Assembly: GCA_031963365.1 (NCBI GenBank)
Contig: JASSUF010000034.1
Location: 1-18,198, forward strand
DNA length: 18,198 nucleotides
Direction of reading: 5' to 3'
From: JASSUD01 sp031963365
GTDB taxonomy: Bacteria > Pseudomonadota > Gammaproteobacteria > Burkholderiales > Burkholderiaceae
Made by a program: the position numbers and the translations under genes. A model generated the notes under the pieces. That model was given only the letters and a program-made list of their open reading frames with translations. It had not been told where the DNA came from and did not search any database. This document shows positions 6,962 to 13,336 of the stretch, piece by piece. The number at the start of each line of letters is the position of its first letter. The first letter of the stretch is position 1.

Positions 6962-7636
6962 ATGCGACAACTTTTCATCGATACCGAAACAACCGGCTTG
7001 TACCCTAACAAAGGTGACCGCTTAGTTGAAATTGCCTGTGTAGAAATGAACCAGCGCCGCTTAACAGGAAACACATGGCATTTTTACGTCAACCCTGGTC
7101 GAGATAGCGACCCTGCTGCGCTAGCCGTTCACGGCCTGACCACCGAGTTTTTAAGCACGCACCCTCCCTTTTCAGAAGTCGCAAAATCATTTTGCGACTT
7201 CGTACGCGGTGCCGAAGTCATCATCCATAACGCCCCCTTCGATATAGGTTTTCTAGAAGCAGAACTCAAGCGCGCAAAGCACTCTAGCTTCACATCACAT
7301 TGCCACGCAGTAATCGACACCCTCGCACAAGCCAAATCACTCTTTCCAGGTAAGCGAAACTCTCTGGATGCGCTATGCGACCGCTTCAGCATCCCCCGCA
7401 CCCACCGTACGCTCCACGGCGCCTTACTCGATGCACAGCTACTCGCGCAGGTCTACCTCGCAATGACCTGTGGGCAAGAAGAACTACTCATAGCTGATCC
7501 TCAAACAGCGCCTACCGCCCAACACCTTACAACGGCCGCATCCACCGCTATTTCTGCACAAGTTGCAGCCTCTTTGCGCATTATCGAAGCCACAGAAGAA
7601 GAGAAGGCAGCGCACGCTGCACTAACCAACTTTTAA
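6962..7636 (+). CDS. dnaQ: DNA polymerase III epsilon subunit, 3'-5' proofreading exonuclease
   Basis: 224 aa. It removes misincorporated nucleotides as part of the Pol III core. It is a DEDDh exonuclease with all catalytic residues visible: Asp7 and Glu9 in FIDTETTGL (Exo I), Asp94 in HNAPFDIGFLEAEL (Exo II), His152 and Asp157 in LHGALLDAQLLAQVY (Exo III). GKRNSLDALCDRF (130-142) is also typical of DnaQ. The C-terminal part after about 175, which in E. coli binds the alpha subunit, is short and Ala/Gln-rich; the total is slightly below the 243 aa of E. coli. No clear Shine-Dalgarno precedes the ATG. The gene has been separated from rnhA by the accessory block and is followed by a REP-like inverted pair. 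Confidence 0.96.
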   Translation: MRQLFIDTETTGLYPNKGDRLVEIACVEMNQRRLTGNTWHFYVNPGRDSDPAALAVHGLTTEFLSTHPPFSEVAKSFCDFVRGAEVIIHNAPFDIGFLEAELKRAKHSSFTSHCHAVIDTLAQAKSLFPGKRNSLDALCDRFSIPRTHRTLHGALLDAQLLAQVYLAMTCGQEELLIADPQTAPTAQHLTTAASTAISAQVAASLRIIEATEEEKAAHAALTNF

Positions 7637-7708
7637 ATAACTGATGTTACGCATGTTATAGAACGGTGAGTTGTTGATAGGCCGAGCACAAAGATTAAAA
7701 GTAAGTGA

Positions 7709-7844
7709 TATGCATGTTGGGGTTCCTTCGTTACCACCAACCTACCAAGATGCCCAATGTAAAAGGGTTCTATCAAACTCTATCAACCACAAGAAAAGCA
7801 AAGCACGGTAGGTTGGTGGTGACGAAGGAACCCCAACATGCATA
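7709..7844. repeat. REP-like inverted pair, copies D and E
   Basis: Arms 7709-7746 (copy D, minus orientation) and 7807-7844 (copy E, plus orientation) are complementary over 38 nt. The single non-Watson-Crick position is a T opposite G, so the RNA stem would be unbroken, closing a 60-nt loop. Each arm contains the GTAG head and the GTTGG-T-GGT / ACC-CCAAC hairpin. The GTAG ends face inward, opposite to the A/B pair. It lies between dnaQ and the NLR locus and would work as a strong barrier or processing site for transcripts from either side. Confidence 0.75.
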
Positions 7845-8017
7845 CCATTGGCTTTTTGAAAACCTGCGTAAAATAAGTCAAATAAGCTAAAGTCATCAAA
7901 TTTTGCAGAACAATTTTGTTCCCTCGCCTACAAAGGTAGAAGCAAAAATCAATAGCGAAATCGCGTTTTTAAAAATCCACATCAGCTTTTAAGCAAAAAA
8001 AGAATAAGAGATACCCC
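7845..8017. other. Leader region of the first NLR-like gene
   Basis: No gene is seen. It carries a short palindrome, GAACAA (7908-7913) and TTGTTC (7916-7921), separated by 2 nt, which could be an operator. TTGAAA at 7856-7861 could be a -35 box, but the best-spaced -10 candidate is poor, so no promoter is called. Confidence 0.3.
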
Positions 8018-8101
8018 ATGTTAAGTTTTCCAATGCCTTATCCGCAGAGGCTGCGCCTCCCGTTTTCCGCAGCGGGATGGAGAATGGGTAAGGAGCATTG
8101 A
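8018..8101 (+). promoter_or_regulatory. Structured leader with a 27-codon upstream ORF before the first NLR-like gene
   Basis: An ATG at 8018 opens a 27-codon ORF ending in TGA at 8099-8101, two bases before the ATG (8104) of the NLR-like gene, a spacing suited to translational coupling. The same segment can fold: 8032-8043 pairs imperfectly with 8086-8099, which includes the AAGGAG ribosome-binding site (8090-8095), with GAGGC-TGC-GCCTC (8047-8059) and CCCG/CGGG (8059-8076) inside. It is GC-rich against an AT-rich surrounding. Regulation of translation by this fold is inferred; the peptide matches nothing I know. Confidence 0.4.
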
Positions 8102-8103
8102 TT

Positions 8104-9720
8104 ATGTTGGGTTATCCTGCTTCCCACACCCTAATCGTCAACCAAGCGCGGGTTCTAGCGCAAGGTTATCTGGATCAGGCGCGCCTGCACAAGGAGGCGC
8201 AGCAGTTCGAGGTAGCCTTGTTCTTTTATGACCAGGCCAAAGTCAACTTTAGATATATCGCAACTACGCGCCAACAGATTCCTGCGTTATCAGAGATAAA
8301 AGATGCGTTGAACCGAGCCAGCACGCCGCAGACAGCCGACGATGAAGCGTTGCGACAACGTATTGCGCAAGTGTATTTTGAGCGTGCCGAACTTCTGGAG
8401 AAGTTGGGCAAAGAGGACAAAGCGCAAGCGAGTTATAAAAAGGCGCAAGCCTGGGGTCATCCGGATGTTGCAGTGCAGCCGGGCCGCCTTTCTCCAGTTT
8501 CCGTACAGCCAGGCGGGATGTCACCTGCTACAGCACCGTCCTCTCCCACCCCCGCCGACGTTTCCCTCTTAGAAAAGAATAAATTAGTTGACCTGCTGTT
8601 TAGCAAAACCTTAAAGACCTTTCAGCAATGCAAGGTATCGAGCGTCTGGCCCAGCGCTTTTTTAGTGTATGCGCATGACAGCCCCGATGTCGGGATGGCG
8701 GACGCTGGCACGGCGAAATTTCTGATTCATCACCTGGGCGAGCTGGGCGTGAATCTGTATTCTGATCAAAAGCCCAAAGGGCAGCAAACGCAAGCGTCGT
8801 TCAGCACGCGAGCAGATACCGCCAGACTGGACGATATTCTGAGCAGCCAGCTGTGTTTGTTGCCTACACCGATTGGTGCGATCCAACCGGTCGATAAGGT
8901 GATTGTCTGTGGCTCGCAGGTACTCGGGCATTATTTGCAATGGGGAGAAGCAGGGCAACACTATCAAGCCTATTGCGCGGACCTGAAAACAGCCTACGGG
9001 CTGGCCCAGCAAAATGTCACCCAGGCCGAAGTCGAAATACGGAAAGTGGTCAATATCTATTCCAGAAAAGCCGACTTTCACCATGTTTTGACCGAAATGG
9101 CGTTTTTAAAAATCCGTACTGACTATCTGGAGCAGCACGGGATTATTCCTGTTTCGTTATCGGCAGGCGGATATGAAAGCTGTTTGCAGGATTTTATCGA
9201 AGCGACGACGGTTCGTATTGAAGATATGGCTCGCTTCACCTCGAAGCAAGCGAGCGGTGAGGCCGTGTACGAGAACCAGGGCCGTCATTTGGTGTTTTTT
9301 AAGGTATTGGAGAGACTGCTCGCGCAACACGACGTCGAGGTGCTGCTGAGCGCCTTTTGGACCGGGTATGCTGATTGGATCAAACGCTTAAACAGCGAAG
9401 CTGCCATACCGACGGCCTCAGCCTATTTACCAATCTGGGATGGCATCACTCAGCAAGCCCAGCAGGCGCTAAAAGCCTTGCAGGAGAAGGTGGATCACTG
9501 GATCGGCTGGCGATTCAGCGGCTCTCAGGCCCCCCGCTGTCGATGGAACATTGCTATATCAATCTGGCAGTCGTGGAGCACGAGAAGGAGAAGGTACTCG
9601 AGGAAGAGGAAAAACTTAAACAGGAAGAAAAGGAAAAACTTAAAGAGAGTAGGGCCACGCCAAACCATTTTCACCGCTTACCAAGTTTTGAGGCAATCCA
9701 TTCTAATCCACAGAAATTAG
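8104..9720 (+). CDS. NLR-like paralogue 1, N-terminal part: TPR-like and TIR-like domains (frameshifted)
   Basis: The start is ATG 8104, 8 nt after AAGGAG; TTG 8098 is too close to that site. Homology to the intact paralogue at 13337 runs to about 9500; beyond it the frame is nonsense to 9720. Two TPR-like helical pairs come first (YLDQARLHKEAQQFEVALFF and VYFERAELLEKLGKEDKAQA), then a Pro/Ser-rich linker. A TIR/SEFIR-like alpha/beta domain follows, about 8650-9170: SAFLVYAHDSPD, LGELGVNLYSDQKP, DDILSSQLCLLP, VDKVIVCGSQVLGHYL, FHHVLTEMAFLKIRT, GIIPVSLS. The Glu in LTEMAF is a candidate for the TIR NADase glutamate. Near 9500 about 40 codons present in the paralogue are missing and the frame changes, so the NACHT part is read separately. 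It may be a pseudogene or a split system. Confidence 0.7.
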   Translation: MLGYPASHTLIVNQARVLAQGYLDQARLHKEAQQFEVALFFYDQAKVNFRYIATTRQQIPALSEIKDALNRASTPQTADDEALRQRIAQVYFERAELLEKLGKEDKAQASYKKAQAWGHPDVAVQPGRLSPVSVQPGGMSPATAPSSPTPADVSLLEKNKLVDLLFSKTLKTFQQCKVSSVWPSAFLVYAHDSPDVGMADAGTAKFLIHHLGELGVNLYSDQKPKGQQTQASFSTRADTARLDDILSSQLCLLPTPIGAIQPVDKVIVCGSQVLGHYLQWGEAGQHYQAYCADLKTAYGLAQQNVTQAEVEIRKVVNIYSRKADFHHVLTEMAFLKIRTDYLEQHGIIPVSLSAGGYESCLQDFIEATTVRIEDMARFTSKQASGEAVYENQGRHLVFFKVLERLLAQHDVEVLLSAFWTGYADWIKRLNSEAAIPTASAYLPIWDGITQQAQQALKALQEKVDHWIGWRFSGSQAPRCRWNIAISIWQSWSTRRRRYSRKRKNLNRKKRKNLKRVGPRQTIFTAYQVLRQSILIHRN

Positions 9721-12700
9721 TGCCGCTGGAAAAGCTGTTTGATCCGCGAGAATTAAGCCAAGGCAAGATGGTGACCCCGAGACGGATTTTGATCCGAGGT
9801 CGGGCAGGGGTGGGCAAAACGACCTTATCCAAAAAGGTCATCTACGAATATACACAGAAAGGGCAATGGCGGAATCGCTTTGACTACGTGCTGTGGATTC
9901 CGCTGCGTATGTTGAAGGGCAAAGCAAACTGTGATCTAGCCACCTTGTTTCATGAAACCTATTTCCCGAGTCACCCCCAAGGTCAGTCTTTAGCAAAAAC
10001 GCTCGCCGCGCAAATTAACGGGGTAGCAAAAGATAAAACCCTCTTTGTGCTGGATGGTTGGGATGAAATTGCACAGGAGTGGGGAGAGCACGAACCGATG
10101 TTTGGGTTTCTCAAACAGTTACTCAATCAACCTGCGGTGCTGATTACCTCTCGGCCTTATGTGGATTTAGGACAGGCCGATCCGATGGATTTGGAATTGG
10201 AGACGGTAGGCTTTAGCCCAGAGAACGTGACCGCGTACCTCGATAATCCGGGCATTGTGTCAACGGCAGAGGAGAGCAAGGAGATAAAGCACTTCATCCA
10301 GGCTAATGCCTTCATCCATGAACTAATCAACGTGCCGATCCAGCTGGACGCGCTTTGTTACAGTTGGGATGAAATTAAGCGCATGCAGAAAGAAGTGCCA
10401 GGCGCAATGACCGTTACCGCGTTATATCAAGCGATGATGAGCAAGTTATGGCGTAAGGATATCCTTCGCTTAGACAAGTGGGAAGGAGGGAAACCATTAA
10501 CCACGAGCCAGGTTAATGCAATTGAAAGTCCATCTCATATCGAGAGATTGGTGAAAGGCGAACAGGATTTTCTGAGTGCCTTAGCTTTTCAGGGATTGCA
10601 ACGTAATCAAATTGAATTCGGTCGTCATGATCTGCATACTCTGATTGAGCAGTTTGAGAGACAAGGCGTGGATTTGCCCGTTACGTTGGAAGCTAATCTC
10701 AAAAAACTCTCATTTTTGCATACCGATGATGCAGAGAAAATTTACTGCAGCTACCACTTTATGCATTTGACGTTTCAGGAATTTTTTGCGGCAAAATTTT
10801 TAGTCCGGCATTTACAAGCGCATGCCAACACGATTCGAAAATCCACCTCAGTGCAGGCAGCGAATATAAGCACCCCGTTAAGAATCAACCCAAGTCAGGA
10901 AGAGTTGGAGTCCTTTATCGCCACGCATAAATATAATCCCCGCTATGAGATTGTCTGGCGGATGGTGGCTGGGTTATTGGAGGGCACAGCACTGGAGCTT
11001 TTCTTTATGCTGCTAGAGGAGGCGCCACATGACTTAATCGGGATACATCACCAGCAAGTGATGATGGGTTGTTTAAACGAAGCACGTCTTCAATTGAATC
11101 CAGCAACTATTAATAAACTGGAAAGAGAGCTCGTGCAGTGGCTAGATTTCGGCATGAAACATGAGGAAAGCGGTCACAGTCGTTTAGGGTGCCAGAGGGT
11201 TTTCCCGGAACATCTGTTGATACAGCACTTAAGTCAGCCTGAAACAAAAAAAGATGAAGTAATTGATATCTTGGGAGCGCGTCCCGTTTTGTCCTCTGAA
11301 GCGATCTTGGCCTTGTTCTCTGCATTGAAGGATGAGGATAGTGATGTCCGGTTTGCGGCCGCGCGCGCGTTAGGCAACCAGCGTGAGCTGTCCTCCGACG
11401 TGGTCTTAGCTTTGCTCTTTGCGTTGAAAGATGGGGAGAACAATGTCCAATATGCGGCCGCGCGCGCGTTAGGCAACCAGCGTGAATTGTCCTCTGAAGT
11501 AGTCTTGGCCTTGCTCTCTGCGTTGAAGGATGAGGTGAGTAATGTCCGGTCTGCGGCCGCGAGCGTCTTAGGTGACCAGCGTGGACTGTCCTCCGACGCG
11601 GTCTTGGCTTTGCTCTCGTACTTGAAGGATGAAGACAGTGGTGTCCGGTATGCGGCCTCGAGTGCATTAGGCAACCAGCGTGAGCTGTCCTCTGAAGCGG
11701 TGTTGGCCTTGCTCTCTGCGTTGAAGGATAAAGACAGGGATGTCCGGTCTGCTGTCGCACGCATCTTAGGCAACCAGCATACGCTATCCGTCGACGTGGC
11801 CTTGCTCTCTGTCTTGAAGGATGAGGAGATGACGGTCCGGTTTGCAGCCGCACGTGCGTTAGGCAACCAGCGTGAACTGTCCTCCGACGTAGTCTTGGCC
11901 TTGCTCTCTGCGTTGAAGGATGAGGAGAATAATGTCCGATATGCGGCCGCGTGCGCGTTAGGCAACCAGTGTGAGCTGTCCTCTGAAGCGGTCTTGGCTT
12001 TGCTCCCTACGTTGAAGGATGAGTATAAGAATGTCCGGTCTGCGGCCGCACGTGCGTTAGGCAACCAGCGTAAGCTGCCCTCTGAAGTGGTCTTGGCCTT
12101 GCTCTCTGCGTTGAAGGATAAGTCAGATGCCGAGGCTGAGCGCGCGTTATGCAATCAGCGTGAGCTATCCACCGATGCGGTCTTGGCTTTGCTCTCTGCG
12201 TTGAATGATGAGGATAGAGATGTCCGGTCTACGGCTGCGTGCGCGTTAGGCAACCAGCGTGAGCTGTCCTCCGACGTAGTCTTGGCTTTGCTCTTTGCGC
12301 TGAAGGATGAGGAGAGCAAGGTCCGATATGCGGCCGCGTGCGCGTTAGGCAACCAGCGTGAGTTGTCCTCTGAAGTAGTCTTGGCCTTGCTCTCTGCGTT
12401 GAAGAATGAGAATTGGAATGCCTGGCCTGCGGTCGCAAGCGAGTTAAGCAAACATCATTTGCTATCCGCCGCCGCGGTCTTGGCCTTGCTTCCTGCGTTG
12501 AAGCATTGGAATAGGGATGTCCGATTGGCGGCCGCGCGTGCGTTAGGCAACCAGCCTTCGCTATCTTCCGACGCGATCTTGGCCTTGTTCTCTGCTTTGA
12601 AAGATGAGGATAAAAGAGTTCAGTCTGAGGCCGTGAAGGCTTTAGACCCATATATGAATCGACTTTTTACATTGCTTCCGGGCATGAAGCGCGATCAGAT

Positions 12701-12923
12701 AAAAACACTCTATACCGAATTCTTGCTCCGACGCAGTGTTGAACAGATCCCTTCTCTCTATATTCAAGATAATCAGTTGTACTTTTATTCAGGAATGGGG
12801 CCTGGGCAACCGATTAAGCTGAACGCTTATCAAAGTAAAGAGATTACAGAGGCTTTTAGAGCGGTCCAAAAGGAAGCTGGAATAACTTCGGGGTTAAAGA
12901 GCCAATGGCAATGGCTCTGGTAG
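9543..12923 (+). CDS. NLR-like paralogue 1, C-terminal part: NACHT NTPase plus HEAT-like array
   Basis: The frame is open from 9375, but homology to the paralogue begins at about 9498. ATG 9543 (MEHCYINLAVVE) is the first ATG in the homologous part and lacks a Shine-Dalgarno, so the true start is uncertain and the natural start is probably 8104 before the frameshift. A charged coiled coil (about 9575-9660) leads into NACHT: Walker A GRAGVGKTT (9798-9824), Walker B LFVLDGWDEI (10041-10070) and sensor LITSRPY. A STAND winged-helix region follows, with YHFMHLTFQEFFAAKFL (about 10755-10803). Fourteen HEAT-like units occupy 11289-12659. The last 88 residues form a non-repeat tail (NRLFTLLPGMKRDQIKTLY onward) that paralogue 2 lacks. 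STAND NTPases of this kind are signal-sensing switches. The frame is fully open for 3.4 kb despite the upstream lesion. Confidence 0.75.
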   Translation: MEHCYINLAVVEHEKEKVLEEEEKLKQEEKEKLKESRATPNHFHRLPSFEAIHSNPQKLVPLEKLFDPRELSQGKMVTPRRILIRGRAGVGKTTLSKKVIYEYTQKGQWRNRFDYVLWIPLRMLKGKANCDLATLFHETYFPSHPQGQSLAKTLAAQINGVAKDKTLFVLDGWDEIAQEWGEHEPMFGFLKQLLNQPAVLITSRPYVDLGQADPMDLELETVGFSPENVTAYLDNPGIVSTAEESKEIKHFIQANAFIHELINVPIQLDALCYSWDEIKRMQKEVPGAMTVTALYQAMMSKLWRKDILRLDKWEGGKPLTTSQVNAIESPSHIERLVKGEQDFLSALAFQGLQRNQIEFGRHDLHTLIEQFERQGVDLPVTLEANLKKLSFLHTDDAEKIYCSYHFMHLTFQEFFAAKFLVRHLQAHANTIRKSTSVQAANISTPLRINPSQEELESFIATHKYNPRYEIVWRMVAGLLEGTALELFFMLLEEAPHDLIGIHHQQVMMGCLNEARLQLNPATINKLERELVQWLDFGMKHEESGHSRLGCQRVFPEHLLIQHLSQPETKKDEVIDILGARPVLSSEAILALFSALKDEDSDVRFAAARALGNQRELSSDVVLALLFALKDGENNVQYAAARALGNQRELSSEVVLALLSALKDEVSNVRSAAASVLGDQRGLSSDAVLALLSYLKDEDSGVRYAASSALGNQRELSSEAVLALLSALKDKDRDVRSAVARILGNQHTLSVDVALLSVLKDEEMTVRFAAARALGNQRELSSDVVLALLSALKDEENNVRYAAACALGNQCELSSEAVLALLPTLKDEYKNVRSAAARALGNQRKLPSEVVLALLSALKDKSDAEAERALCNQRELSTDAVLALLSALNDEDRDVRSTAACALGNQRELSSDVVLALLFALKDEESKVRYAAACALGNQRELSSEVVLALLSALKNENWNAWPAVASELSKHHLLSAAAVLALLPALKHWNRDVRLAAARALGNQPSLSSDAILALFSALKDEDKRVQSEAVKALDPYMNRLFTLLPGMKRDQIKTLYTEFLLRRSVEQIPSLYIQDNQLYFYSGMGPGQPIKLNAYQSKEITEAFRAVQKEAGITSGLKSQWQWLW
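11289..12659 (+). repeat. 14-unit HEAT-like repeat array of NLR-like paralogue 1
   Basis: Units start at 11289, 11388, 11487, 11586, 11685, 11784, 11877, 11976, 12075, 12165, 12264, 12363, 12462 and 12561. The period is 99 bp (33 aa), except unit 6 (93 bp) and unit 9 (90 bp). The typical unit opens LSSEAVLALLSALKDE, has V-RxAAARALGNQ in its second half and ends RE: the PBS-lyase-like HEAT pattern. Units 2, 7 and 11 resemble each other more than their neighbours, suggesting multi-unit duplication. The repetitiveness also makes long false ORFs on the minus strand. Confidence 0.9.
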
Positions 12924-13336
12924 AAGAATGAAATTGAGATATAAGAGCACAGGGAACTCTGTGCTTACTATCTTGAATTTGATCGCAGATGGCCAATATG
13001 CTCTTCTCGTCGTGTTAGAACAAACACGATACTTTCTTAGTAATCACTTCAATCAAGCGAACCACGCCTGTTTTATAGTTTTTAAGCTTCTTGTACTTGC
13101 TCATGGTTCATTTAACCAGAATCGCATCAAGTTGAGTAATCGGTTTTTCAGATAACTCCTGGATATTAGACGACAGACATCTAAGCCTAAAAGCGCAGAG
13201 CTGTAAAAAACTAATCCACTAAAAATATAAATTCAGTTATTTACCCTCTCGTTTTCTTATATTTCTATTTGGTAAGCTCATCGGCGCCATAATTCTTTAT
13301 AAGATAAATCAAACAATTAAGCCAAAAAATAACCAT
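12924..13336. other. Spacer between the two NLR-like paralogues
   Basis: Just after the stop codon, AGCACAG (12946-12952) and CTGTGCT (12959-12965) form a 7-bp stem with a 6-nt loop, a possible weak terminator without a T-tract. A minus-strand reading at 13104-13015 begins MSKYKKLKNYKTG and stops after 29 codons; it could be a decayed transposase N-terminus, but I cannot identify it. The plus-strand 75-codon frame at 12928-13155 overlaps it and shows no family signal. The last 150 bp are AT-rich and should hold the promoter of paralogue 2. TATAAGAT near 13297 is a -10 candidate without a good -35. Confidence 0.4.

Noticed and set aside
7705..7890. 61-codon plus-strand ORF
   Set aside because: It reads through the inverted REP-like pair D/E; its residues come from the palindrome and no family signal or ribosome-binding site is seen.
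9440..9510. Programmed -1 ribosomal frameshift joining the two halves of paralogue 1
   Set aside because: No slippery heptamer of the X XXY YYZ type was found, and about 40 codons present in the paralogue are missing at the same point, so a deletion explains it better.
11110..12651. Long minus-strand open frames (up to 306 codons) opposite the HEAT array of paralogue 1
   Set aside because: They are shadows of a regular 99-bp repeat: with no stop in one unit, the frame stays open across all. The products are low-complexity and repeat with the same period; the plus frame has the recognised protein.
12928..13155. 75-codon plus-strand ORF between the paralogues
   Set aside because: No recognisable domain, no ribosome-binding site, and it lies antisense to a possible decayed transposase start; not called as a gene.
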